This document shows positions 38,393 through 46,567 of a DNA stretch of 64,000 bases, one piece after another (positions within the stretch are counted from its first letter, which is position 1; every line of letters starts with the position of its first letter). The notes under the pieces were generated by a model. The model had not been told where the DNA came from, made no database searches, and was given only the letters and a program-made list of their open reading frames with translations. Source of the stretch: Bacillus sp. B1-b2 (lineage in GTDB: Bacteria; Bacillota; Bacilli; Bacillales; Cytobacillaceae); contig NZ_WEHU01000013.1 in NCBI RefSeq assembly GCF_009183415.1, positions 1-64,000 of the forward strand. The letters run 5' to 3'. The position numbers and the translations under genes are program-made.

Positions 38393-38854
38393 ATGTTCAG
38401 TCAACCAGCACTATTTCTATACTTATTACTTGGAATAGCCATTCTCGCAAAGAATAATTCATTATTAATAGCCATTGTATTCTTACTTGCTATGAAATTA
38501 TTAGGATTGGATGCGAAAGTATTTTCCTATATTCAAACAAAGGGAATTAATTGGGGAGTAACAATTATTACGATAGCTGTTTTAATCCCAATTGCAACAG
38601 GAGACATTGGTTTTAAAGACTTATCAACCTCCTTTAAATCACCGTATGCATGGATTGCGCTTATTTCTGGTATCTTAGTTGCTTTGCTTGCAAAAGGAGG
38701 AGTGTCTTTATTGTCAGAAGACCCGCAAATTACCACAGCTCTTGTATTGGGCACAATACTTTCTGTTTCCCTTTTTAACGGTGTTGCTGTTGGACCGTTA
38801 ATAGGTGCGGGCATTGCATATGCTGCTATTAAAATGGCAGGTTGGTTTACCTGA
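38393..38854 (+). CDS. ytwI: DUF441 membrane protein YtwI
   Basis: A 153-residue protein with four or five hydrophobic helices and the DUF441 pattern (LLLGIAILAKNNSLLIA, TGDIGFKDL, VALLAKGGVSLL, GTILSVSLFNGVAVGPLIGAG). AAGGTGG at 38380-38386 selects the ATG at 38393 (spacing 6) rather than 38387. It precedes citZ as in B. subtilis. Function is unknown. A 10-bp hairpin (38874-38906) follows but lacks a T tract. Confidence 0.87.
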   Translation: MFSQPALFLYLLLGIAILAKNNSLLIAIVFLLAMKLLGLDAKVFSYIQTKGINWGVTIITIAVLIPIATGDIGFKDLSTSFKSPYAWIALISGILVALLAKGGVSLLSEDPQITTALVLGTILSVSLFNGVAVGPLIGAGIAYAAIKMAGWFT

Positions 38855-38873
38855 TTACATGATGTTATCAGGT

Positions 38874-38906
38874 GTTAGGGCATAAGGTATTCATCCATGC
38901 CCTAAC
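38874..38906 (+). other. hairpin after ytwI without T tract
   Basis: GTTAGGGCAT/ATGCCCTAAC with a 13-base loop; followed by AAGATC rather than Ts. Confidence 0.45.
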
Positions 38907-39021
38907 AAGATCTTATTAAATTAATGTGTATATTGGAATAAAAGGTTGAAAGAAGAATATAGTAAAAAAGAGTATTAAAAAAAAATTTTTACTATATCTA
39001 CAGTTTTTAAGTATAAAATAT

Positions 39022-39050
39022 GAGACATTTTCCTTTTTATTGTTTATAAT
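39022..39050 (+). promoter_or_regulatory. candidate SigA promoter, citZ upstream
   Basis: GAGACA (39022-39027), 17 bases, perfect TATAAT (39045-39050), about 330 bases ahead of citZ. Confidence 0.45.
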
Positions 39051-39115
39051 GAGTATGTGGTTACAATCTTCTCAATTAATAAAATAGCAAGATAACTTAT
39101 TTTTTTATTTAAAAA

Positions 39116-39129
39116 TGTAAGCATTTTCA
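39116..39129. promoter_or_regulatory. cre (CcpA) site ahead of citZ
   Basis: TGTAAGCATTTTCA differs from the cre consensus only at the central CG. It overlaps the -35 position of TATAAT at 39137-39142, which suits repression by glucose. citZ is a known CcpA target in B. subtilis. Confidence 0.55.
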
Positions 39130-39379
39130 AATTAGCTATAATTCCATTATTTATCTTTTTTTAAGCTCCCTCCTTCTTAGTTTAAGACCCAAAAATACCT
39201 TTTTCATTGATTTTTAGGTACATTTTCATGTAATCTAAAAAAATAGTAAACTTTTAGAGTAATTCAAATTGTCTGTTTATATGTAATGGCATTTTTGGCT
39301 AACTACGATGTAAATAGAGGGGAGTTCGTTAAGCTTTATTTGTACTAACTAAAAGAGTAGATGTAAAGGAGAGATAGGT

Positions 39380-40495
39380 ATGGCTGTAACTAAAGGTCTT
39401 GAAGGAATTATTGCTACTACATCTTCTATAAGTTCCATCATTGATGATTCACTAGCATATGTAGGATATGATATAGATGTACTAGCAAATAATTCTAGTT
39501 TTGAAGAAGTTATCTATTTATTATGGCATAAAAAGCTACCAACAATGGAAGAATTAAAGGAGTTTAAGCAATTATTAGCTCACAATGCTGAACTTCCACC
39601 TTCTTTAATAGAGCAAATGAAATTAATGCCTTTAAATGAAGTACATCCTATGGCGGTGCTTCGTTCTGCAGTTTCTTTGCTAGGTACTTATGATGAAAGT
39701 GCAGATTTAATGGATAATCATGCAAACTATATGAAAGCTGTTAAGCTGCAAGCGAAAATCCCAACCATTGTAACTACCTTTTCAAGATTAAGAAAAGGAT
39801 TAGATCCTGTGGCTCCTAGATCGGATTTGGGTTTTGCTGCAAATTTCTTGTATATGTTAACTGGAAATGAACCTGAAAATATTTCTATAGAAGCATTTAA
39901 TAAAGCTTTAGTCCTTCATGCCGATCATGAACTAAATGCTTCCACTTTTACAGCTAGAGTGTGTGTAGCAACATTATCCGATGTATATTCTGGTATTACA
40001 TCAGCAATTGGTGCTTTAAAAGGTCCATTACATGGTGGAGCTAATGAGGCAGTAATGAAAATGTTATCAGAGATTGGTAGTGTTGACCAAGTAGAAGAGT
40101 ATATTAAAGAGAAAATGGAACGAAAAGAAAAGATAATGGGATTTGGTCATAGAGTGTATCGAAAAGGTGATCCTCGTGCCAAGCATTTGAAAGAAATGTC
40201 TAGAAGGCTAACAGACTTATCTGGAGAATCTCATTTGTATGAGATGAGTATAAAAATTGAATCATTACTGAAAGAAGAAAAGAACCTGGTGCCTAATGTA
40301 GATTTCTTTTCTGCATCTGTATACCATAGTCTTGGAATAGATCATGATCTATTTACTCCAATCTTTGCAGTAAGTAGGGTTTCAGGTTGGCTAGCTCATA
40401 TCTTAGAGCAGTATGAAAACAATCGTCTTATTAGACCTAGAGCCGATTATGTAGGTCCAGAACGCTTGGAATATATCCCTGTAAATCAACGTTAA
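39380..40495 (+). CDS. citZ: citrate synthase
   Basis: CitZ (371 residues) condenses acetyl-CoA and oxaloacetate at the entry of the TCA cycle. Catalytic histidines are in LHGGANEAVM and GFGHRVYRKGDPR and the Asp near VDFFSASVYHSLGI; these are typical of the short Gram-positive type II/dimeric group. AAAGGAGAGA lies eight bases ahead of the ATG. citZ, icd and mdh are consecutive, the classical Bacillus TCA cluster. A CcpA site upstream suggests glucose repression. Confidence 0.96.
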   Translation: MAVTKGLEGIIATTSSISSIIDDSLAYVGYDIDVLANNSSFEEVIYLLWHKKLPTMEELKEFKQLLAHNAELPPSLIEQMKLMPLNEVHPMAVLRSAVSLLGTYDESADLMDNHANYMKAVKLQAKIPTIVTTFSRLRKGLDPVAPRSDLGFAANFLYMLTGNEPENISIEAFNKALVLHADHELNASTFTARVCVATLSDVYSGITSAIGALKGPLHGGANEAVMKMLSEIGSVDQVEEYIKEKMERKEKIMGFGHRVYRKGDPRAKHLKEMSRRLTDLSGESHLYEMSIKIESLLKEEKNLVPNVDFFSASVYHSLGIDHDLFTPIFAVSRVSGWLAHILEQYENNRLIRPRADYVGPERLEYIPVNQR

Positions 40496-40671
40496 ATGAA
40501 AGATGATTCCAAAAATATAGAATTTTGTTATACTTGTATTGTAGGCTATTCACAAAGCTTCATAATTTAGAGCGTATAATTAGCTTTTTTAGCTTGTTAT
40601 ATATAGGTGTTAGTGCTTTTTCTATCTGTAACTTACAGTAGAAATAGTAATAAATATACGGAGGGATATGC

Positions 40672-41940
40672 ATGCAAGGAGAAAAAATATCAGTAGTAGA
40701 TGGAGTACTAAACGTACCAGCAAACCCAATAGTTCCCTATATTGAAGGAGATGGAATTGGACCAGACATCTGGGCAGCTTCTGAAAGAGTTCTAGATGCT
40801 GCTGTCGAAAAGGCATATAAAGGGGAAAAGAAGATTGTCTGGAAAGAAGTATATGCTGGAGAAAAAGCATTTAATAAAACAGGAGAATGGTTACCTTCTG
40901 AAACATTAGATGAAATTAAGGAGTACTTAATTGCTATAAAAGGACCTCTTACAACGCCAGTAGGTGGAGGTATTCGTTCTTTAAATGTAGCACTACGTCA
41001 AGAATTGGATCTTTTTGTTTGTTTACGTCCTGTAAGATGGTTTGAGGGTGTTCCATCTCCAGTGAAAAGACCGCAAGATACAGATATGGTGATTTTCCGT
41101 GAAAATACAGAAGATATTTATGCAGGAATTGAGTATGAAAAAGGTTCAGAAGCAGTAAATAAATTGATTACGTTCCTAAAAGAAGAAATGGGAGTAAACA
41201 AAATTAGATTCCCAGAAACATCAGGAATTGGTATTAAACCAATTTCGGAAGAAGGAACAAGTCGTTTAGTGCGTGCAGCTATTAATTATGCTATAAAAGA
41301 AGGACGCAAATCAGTTACTTTAGTACATAAAGGTAACATCATGAAATATACAGAAGGTGCCTTCAAAAACTGGGGTTATGAGCTTGCTGAAAAAGAATTC
41401 GGTGATAAAGTGTTCACATGGGCACAGTATGATCGCATTAAAGAAGAGCAAGGATCAGATGCGGCAAATAAAGCCCAATCAGAAGCAGAGGCAGAAGGTA
41501 AGATTATTATAAAAGATTCTATCGCTGATATCTTCTTACAACAAATTCTTACGCGTCCAAAAGAATTTGATGTTGTAGCAACGATGAATTTAAATGGTGA
41601 TTATATTTCTGATGCACTAGCTGCTCAAGTTGGTGGAATCGGTATTGCACCAGGTGCGAACATTAACTATGAGACTGGTCATGCCATCTTTGAAGCAACT
41701 CATGGAACAGCACCAAAGTATGCAGGACTAGATAAAGTGAATCCTTCTTCTGTTATTTTATCTGGTGTTTTAATGCTAGAACATTTAGGTTGGACTGAGG
41801 CAGCACAATTAGTTATAAATTCTGTTGAGAAAACAATTGCATCAAAAGTTGTAACATACGATTTTGCACGTTTAATGGAGGGTGCTACTGAAGTTAAATG
41901 TTCTGAATTCGGAGATGAATTAATTAAGAACATGGGATAA
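40672..41940 (+). CDS. icd: isocitrate dehydrogenase, NADP type
   Basis: Icd (422 residues) oxidatively decarboxylates isocitrate. The phosphorylation/substrate loop is in [22 protein letters not shown], followed by [28 protein letters not shown], the metal-binding DxxxD near [15 protein letters not shown] and the cofactor loop [13 protein letters not shown], which has the Lys/Tyr type of NADP enzymes. GGAGGGATATGC precedes the ATG. A hairpin terminator follows, but read-through to mdh is likely. Confidence 0.96.
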   Translation: MQGEKISVVDGVLNVPANPIVPYIEGDGIGPDIWAASERVLDAAVEKAYKGEKKIVWKEVYAGEKAFNKTGEWLPSETLDEIKEYLIAIKGPLTTPVGGGIRSLNVALRQELDLFVCLRPVRWFEGVPSPVKRPQDTDMVIFRENTEDIYAGIEYEKGSEAVNKLITFLKEEMGVNKIRFPETSGIGIKPISEEGTSRLVRAAINYAIKEGRKSVTLVHKGNIMKYTEGAFKNWGYELAEKEFGDKVFTWAQYDRIKEEQGSDAANKAQSEAEAEGKIIIKDSIADIFLQQILTRPKEFDVVATMNLNGDYISDALAAQVGGIGIAPGANINYETGHAIFEATHGTAPKYAGLDKVNPSSVILSGVLMLEHLGWTEAAQLVINSVEKTIASKVVTYDFARLMEGATEVKCSEFGDELIKNMG

Positions 41941-41950
41941 GAATTAGTAG

Positions 41951-41990
41951 AAAGGTAGAAGGGAATTAAAGATGCCTTCTACCTTTTATT
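41951..41990 (+). terminator. terminator after icd
   Basis: Perfect 12-bp stem AAAGGTAGAAGG/CCTTCTACCTTT, then TATTTC. Confidence 0.75.
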
Positions 41991-42054
41991 TCATTTGGGT
42001 GAAATTTTTGATTATGCAAGCAATGTTTTCATGGCTCACAAGGGGGAATGAATT

Positions 42055-42990
42055 ATGGGTAGGCGCAAGAAAATTTCTATTATTGGTGGAGGATATACTG
42101 GTGCAACAACCGCCTTTCTATTAGCACAAAAAGAGATAGGTGATATTGTATTATTAGATACTCCTCGCAATGAAAAGTCTGTAAAAGGAAAAACATTGGA
42201 TATGTTTGAAGCAAGTCCAGTTCTAGGATTTGATGCTAATATTATCGGTACTTCAAATTACATAGATACAAAGGATTCAGATATAGTTATTATTACAGCT
42301 GGAATTGCTAGAAAACCAGGTATGAGTAGAGATGATTTAGTTCAGACTAATCAAGGAGTTATGAAAGCTGTTACGAGAGAAATAGTAAAATATTCTCCAA
42401 ATTGTATTATTATCGTATTGACAAATCCTGTTGATGCTATGACTTATACGGTTTATAAGGAATCAGGATTTTCTAAAAATAGAGTAATTGGGCAATCAGG
42501 GGTTCTTGATACCGCCCGTTTTAGAAGTTTTATTGCGATGGAATTAAATTTGTCTGTTAAAGACATAACTGGCTTTGTTTTAGGTGGTCATGGGGATGAT
42601 ATGGTACCGCTCATTCGATATTCTTATGCTGGGGGAATTCCACTAGAAAAATTGATCCCTTCACACAGAATAGAAGAAATAATTGAAAGAACTAGAAATG
42701 GTGGTGCAGAAATTGTCAATTTGCTTGGTAATGGAAGCGCTTATCATGCCCCTGCAGCCGCTCTTACTGATATGTGTGTGGCAATTATAAAAAATCAAAG
42801 AAGAATCTTACCTACTGTTGCTTATCTAGAAGGAGAATATGGATATTACGATCTTTATTTAGGGGTACCAACTATCTTAGGTGGGAATGGTATAGAAAAA
42901 ATTATTGAATTAGACTTGTCAGATGGCGAGAAAAAAGCATTAGATAAATCTGTATCATCTGTTCGTAATGTATTAACAGTATTAAACTAA
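42055..42990 (+). CDS. mdh: malate dehydrogenase
   Basis: Mdh (311 residues), an LDH-like NAD enzyme, oxidises malate to oxaloacetate. The Rossmann loop [15 protein letters not shown] opens the protein, with Asp (LLDT) for NAD preference; [15 protein letters not shown] is the mobile loop with substrate arginines, and [10 protein letters not shown] carries the catalytic histidine. GGGGGAATGA precedes the ATG. It ends the citZ-icd-mdh cluster at a strong terminator. Confidence 0.96.
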   Translation: MGRRKKISIIGGGYTGATTAFLLAQKEIGDIVLLDTPRNEKSVKGKTLDMFEASPVLGFDANIIGTSNYIDTKDSDIVIITAGIARKPGMSRDDLVQTNQGVMKAVTREIVKYSPNCIIIVLTNPVDAMTYTVYKESGFSKNRVIGQSGVLDTARFRSFIAMELNLSVKDITGFVLGGHGDDMVPLIRYSYAGGIPLEKLIPSHRIEEIIERTRNGGAEIVNLLGNGSAYHAPAAALTDMCVAIIKNQRRILPTVAYLEGEYGYYDLYLGVPTILGGNGIEKIIELDLSDGEKKALDKSVSSVRNVLTVLN

Positions 42991-42999
42991 ATTACATAG

Positions 43000-43051
43000 A
43001 AAAAGACTTGTTTCCAAAGAGATTTATCTTTCAGGAAATAAGTCTTTTTTT
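43000..43051 (+). terminator. terminator of mdh
   Basis: AAAAAGACTT-TTTCC pairs with GGAAA-AAGTCTTTTT, then Ts. Confidence 0.88.
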
Positions 43052-43365
43052 GACCAATGAAAAGTTAAAGGCTATGATTAAGTATGTTTCGTTCTGTTGA
43101 CAACTAAGTATATATAGAAATGTAGAATTATGGTGATATTAGAGATATCTTATGTGAATTAGAGGATACAACCACTAGTAATTTTGTTGGATAAATACTT
43201 TTCTATATATACTCTTATATAAAAGGAGAGGTAAGCAATATATACCACTTTTTAGAGTTTGTTTACAGTCGGAAATGTTTTTTCCCATTTCCCTTGTACA
43301 TTATATTATAATGAATATAAGTTATATGGGGACTTTAGGGGAATTCACATATTTGGAGGCTGAAT
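43052..43365. other. promoter region of phoPR
   Basis: About 310 bases without an ORF. TTGTAC (43294-43299), 16 bases, TATAAG (43316-43321) is a fair SigA promoter; a small hairpin GGAAATG/CATTTCC lies just upstream (about 43271-43292). No convincing row of PhoP TTAACA-type boxes was seen. Confidence 0.45.
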
Positions 43366-44079
43366 ATGAAGAAAAAAGTTTTAGTAGTAGATGATGAACA
43401 ATCAATAGTAACGTTACTACAATATAATCTACAGCAGGCTGGATATGAAGTGCTTACTGCAATGGATGGGGAAGAAGGACTGCATCTGGCCCTCACTACT
43501 AATCCTGACATTATATTACTAGATTTAATGTTGCCAAAAAAAGATGGCATGGATGTATGTAAAGAACTTCGTCAGCAAAGAGTTTTAACACCAATACTAA
43601 TGTTAACAGCAAAAGATGATGAATTCGATAAAGTACTTGGACTGGAGCTTGGTGCAGATGATTATATGACTAAACCATTTAGTCCTAGGGAAGTGATTGC
43701 TAGAATTAAAGCTGTTCTAAGACGTACGCAAATGCAGGCACTACCTATTACAGAGGAGCAAGAAGAAGAAAAAGAAACTATTAAAATAGGAGAATTAAAA
43801 GTATTACCAAACTTTTATGAAGCTTATTTTAGAGGAGATCTTTTAGAATTAACTCCAAAAGAATTTGAATTATTATTATATCTCGTAAAAAATCGAGGTA
43901 GAGTATTAACAAGAGATCAATTACTTAGTGCTGTCTGGAACTATGACTTTGTTGGAGATACAAGAATAGTGGACGTACATATAAGTCATTTGAGAGAAAA
44001 GATTGAAGAAAACACGAAGAAGCCAATTTATATTAAAACGATTCGTGGGTTAGGTTATAAATTAGAGGAACCGAAGTAA
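43366..44079 (+). CDS. phoP: response regulator PhoP
   Basis: An OmpR-class response regulator of 237 residues that controls the phosphate-starvation regulon. The receiver domain (1-120) has the acidic pair at 9-10, the phospho-acceptor Asp53 (ILLDLMLP) and the lysine of MTKPFSPRE. A linker rich in Glu joins the winged-helix domain (about 140-237; LTPKEFELLLYLVKNRGRVLTRDQLL in part). GGAGGCTGAAT precedes the ATG. phoR starts one base after the stop. Identity as PhoP rests on synteny (mdh-phoP-phoR-polA) and match to the family. Confidence 0.93.
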   Translation: MKKKVLVVDDEQSIVTLLQYNLQQAGYEVLTAMDGEEGLHLALTTNPDIILLDLMLPKKDGMDVCKELRQQRVLTPILMLTAKDDEFDKVLGLELGADDYMTKPFSPREVIARIKAVLRRTQMQALPITEEQEEEKETIKIGELKVLPNFYEAYFRGDLLELTPKEFELLLYLVKNRGRVLTRDQLLSAVWNYDFVGDTRIVDVHISHLREKIEENTKKPIYIKTIRGLGYKLEEPK

Positions 44080-44080
44080 A

Positions 44081-45838
44081 ATGAGAAGTTTTACATCTCG
44101 TCTATTAACGAGCATCCTTTTTACCATTTTTATCGTATTTTTAGTAGTTGGAGTTTTTATTAACGAATTCAATAAGAAGGCTTTTATTGATTCGTATGAT
44201 GCTAGAATAAAACAAGAAAGCCAGCTGCTAGTGAATGTAATAGAAAACCAAGGGGACATTTTTTCTATACCAGCAGGTTTGATCAAAGATTATGCGAGTA
44301 CGCTAGATGTACAAATAACCTTAGTTGATCAAACTGGGAAAGCTATTATTAACGAGGGAGATATCTCAGATAAATATTCAAAGTATTTGAATCAAGTAGA
44401 GGATTCTATCTCTAGTATAGGGAATCAAGAAGATACTACGGTTGTGGAAGTAAGTGGGGATTCAGATTTTCACTTTTACAAACAAAACCTAACGAGTGAA
44501 GGCTATTTAGTGATAGGCACTCCATTAGCTGATATAGAAAATACCTATAAGGTACTTGGTTGGGTTATTTTGACTTCTTTGTTGGTTGCATTCTTTAGTA
44601 TTTTCTTAATATGTTATAAATTAATTAATCGATATATCCGACCAATCGAATTCTCTACAAAGGTGGCTGTGGATATAGCCAATGGAAATTATCATGCAAG
44701 AACCTATGAGGATCGAATGGATGATACGGGTATATTAAGTTCTTCTCTTAATAAAATCGCTAAAAATATGCAAGAGATTGTAAGAGCACAAGAAGTACAA
44801 GAAGATCGTTTAGGTACATTAATAGAGAGCATTGGAAGTGGCTTGCTTCTCATTGATAGTAGGGGATACATAAACTTAATTAATAAATCATATAAAGATT
44901 TATTTTCTGTTCGCTCTACGGATTATTTATATAAGCAATATTATAAAGTAATTCCGTATAGAGAAGTAATTGATCTAGCAGAAGAGATTTTTATGACAGA
45001 GAATAAGGTTATAAGAGAAATGAAGTTAGATATAAACAATGAGAAGAAGAATTTTCAAGTCTATGGTGTTCCTATCATTGGTACGAATGATAAGTGGATG
45101 GGAATATTAATTGTATTTAATGATATTACGGAACTGAAAAAGTTAGAGCAAATACGTAAAGACTTTGTTGCAAATGTATCTCATGAATTAAAAACACCGA
45201 TTACTTCTATTAAAGGATTCTCAGAAACACTACTAGATGGAGCGATGGAAAATCAACATACATTGGAAGAGTTTTTACGGATTATTTTAAAAGAAAGTGA
45301 TCGTATGCAAACACTCGTTCAAGATTTACTAGATCTTTCTAAGCTAGAACAACATCATTTCTCCTTAAACAAGGAGAAATTCAATATTATAGAAGTGTTG
45401 AACAAAGCAACCAAGATGCTTGAAGGAAAAGCAGAAAGTAAAAATATAGAATTGAATTTCTACCAAGAGAACGACATTATTCCTATTGAGGGAGATCGAA
45501 GTCGTTTAACACAAGTATTCTTAAATCTCATTTCAAATGCGGTTTCTTATACACCTAATAATGGAAAAGTTAACGTAAGTGTCATAGAGAAGAAAAAGAA
45601 GATAGATATATTAATAAAAGACACAGGTATAGGAATAGAGCAAGCAGAGATTCCAAGGATTTTTGAGCGTTTTTATCGAGTAGATAAAGCTAGAAGTAGA
45701 AATTCAGGGGGAACGGGTCTAGGCTTGGCTATTGTAAAGCATTTAATAGAAATTCACAAAGGAATTATTAAAGTGGATAGTAAGGTGGGAGAAGGAACCA
45801 CTTTTACTATTACTTTAAACAAAGAATTTCCTTTTTAA
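44081..45838 (+). CDS. phoR: sensor histidine kinase PhoR
   Basis: The partner kinase of PhoP, 585 residues. Two membrane helices (about 8-28 and 158-180) enclose an extracytoplasmic PAS-like sensor; HAMP (about 182-235), a cytosolic PAS (about 245-345) and the kinase core follow. The phosphorylated His368 is in VSHELKTPITS; N, G1 (DTGIGIEQAEIPRIFERFYR in part) and G2 (GGTGLGLAIVKHL) boxes bind ATP. It is co-transcribed with phoP. In B. subtilis the kinase responds to wall teichoic acid metabolism rather than to phosphate itself; that is not visible here. Confidence 0.93.
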   Translation: MRSFTSRLLTSILFTIFIVFLVVGVFINEFNKKAFIDSYDARIKQESQLLVNVIENQGDIFSIPAGLIKDYASTLDVQITLVDQTGKAIINEGDISDKYSKYLNQVEDSISSIGNQEDTTVVEVSGDSDFHFYKQNLTSEGYLVIGTPLADIENTYKVLGWVILTSLLVAFFSIFLICYKLINRYIRPIEFSTKVAVDIANGNYHARTYEDRMDDTGILSSSLNKIAKNMQEIVRAQEVQEDRLGTLIESIGSGLLLIDSRGYINLINKSYKDLFSVRSTDYLYKQYYKVIPYREVIDLAEEIFMTENKVIREMKLDINNEKKNFQVYGVPIIGTNDKWMGILIVFNDITELKKLEQIRKDFVANVSHELKTPITSIKGFSETLLDGAMENQHTLEEFLRIILKESDRMQTLVQDLLDLSKLEQHHFSLNKEKFNIIEVLNKATKMLEGKAESKNIELNFYQENDIIPIEGDRSRLTQVFLNLISNAVSYTPNNGKVNVSVIEKKKKIDILIKDTGIGIEQAEIPRIFERFYRVDKARSRNSGGTGLGLAIVKHLIEIHKGIIKVDSKVGEGTTFTITLNKEFPF

Positions 45839-45867
45839 AGAGTCACATTTCTTCATTGGATAAGTGG

Positions 45868-46244
45868 TGTTTCCTATATCTCATACGAAGTGCTCCAGTC
45901 CCTCCGTTCCTAAACGGGTGTCTGCCGCTTTTCGGATTGTCTAGCTACAGGCACCCAGGAACTCCAGGACTTCACACTTCTTCTTACGATAAGTCAACAT
46001 CAGTTCACTAGCGTTCACTGTGTTTCCTATATCTCATACGAAGTGCTCCAGTCCCTCCGTTCCTAAACGGGTGCCTTCCGCTTTTCGGATTGTCTAGCTC
46101 CAGGCACCCAGGAACTCCAGGACTTCACACTTCTTCTTACGATAAGTCAACATCAGTTCACTAGCGTTCACTGTGTTTCCTATATCTCATACGAAGTGCT
46201 CCAGTCCCTCCGTTCCTAAACGGGTGCCTTCCGCTTTTCGGATT
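45868..46244. repeat. tandem repeat, 153-bp unit, about 2.5 copies
   Basis: Copies run 45868-46020, 46021-46173 and 46174-46244 (partial, 71 bases) at an exact period of 153. Copies 1 and 2 differ at only a few positions (for example GTGTCTGCC against GTGCCTTCC). Each full unit contains a long interrupted palindrome: GAAGTG with CACTTC, GTCC with GGAC, TTCCT with AGGAA, GGGTGCC with GGCACCC, and CCGCTTTTCGG at the tip. It is much richer in GC than the flanks. The 24 bases before copy 1 (from 45843) look like a degenerate unit end. Related CCGCTTTTCGGATTGTCTAG sequence is, from memory, widely dispersed in Bacillus genomes. No ORF covers it. Confidence 0.92.
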
Positions 46245-46567
46245 TACACTAGTTTTACATTTATTTTATGGGGGATTTACAATTGGTTGGTACAATAATT
46301 GATGAAGTCCCCCTTATCCATTAGGTTAAGGTCATAAGCTAAAAGCTACCCCGCTTTTGGCTTTCCCTATGTTGTATAACTTGTGAAAATATATAAAGGA
46401 AGCAGAGTTTGTTTCGTTTATGGTAAATATCATCCTCTAGTAGAGACAAATACTAGAGATGATTACCTTAGCGGAGTAATCTCTGCTTTTTTTACATTTA
46501 GTTATTGGTCATGTAAAATAGATAGTAATAAAAAGTACATACCAAATCGGATTGAGGATGTGATTTC
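46245..46567. other. structured leader region ahead of polA
   Basis: TTTACA-N18-TACAAT (about 46253-46282) is a possible promoter. An 11-bp hairpin AAGCTAAAAGC/GCTTTTGGCTT with loop TACCCC (46336-46363) and a large terminator-like hairpin (46400-46493) follow. The 62-codon frame across this region is not credible since it runs through these stems. Confidence 0.5.
46400..46493 (+). terminator. terminator or attenuator ahead of polA
   Basis: Outer stem AAGCAGAG/CTCTGCTT (46400-46407 with 46481-46488), inner stem GGTA, ATCAT, CTCTAGTA with TACTAGAG, ATGAT, TACC (46422-46467), then seven Ts. GATTAC (46461-46466) can instead pair with GTAATC (46476-46481), which would break both stems. Confidence 0.7.

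Larger units (their letters stand above)
38907..39379. other. long regulatory gap upstream of citZ
   Basis: About 470 bases. It holds GAGACA-N17-TATAAT (39022-39050), a second TATAAT (39137-39142) with a CcpA-like site over its -35 region, and a leader of about 230 bases. No ORF. A strict CcpC box (ATAA-N7-TTAT) was not found. Confidence 0.45.

Noticed and set aside
39080-39160. CcpC operator upstream of citZ
   Set aside because: ATAA and TTAT half-sites occur, but none has the required 7-base spacing; in such AT-rich DNA this is expected by chance.
43052-43365. PhoP boxes for autoregulation of phoPR
   Set aside because: Only isolated TTTACA-like hexamers were seen, not the regular series at 11-base steps.
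45868-46244. The 153-bp repeats as a CRISPR array
   Set aside because: Units are contiguous, with no unique spacers, are far too long for CRISPR repeats, and no cas genes are present.
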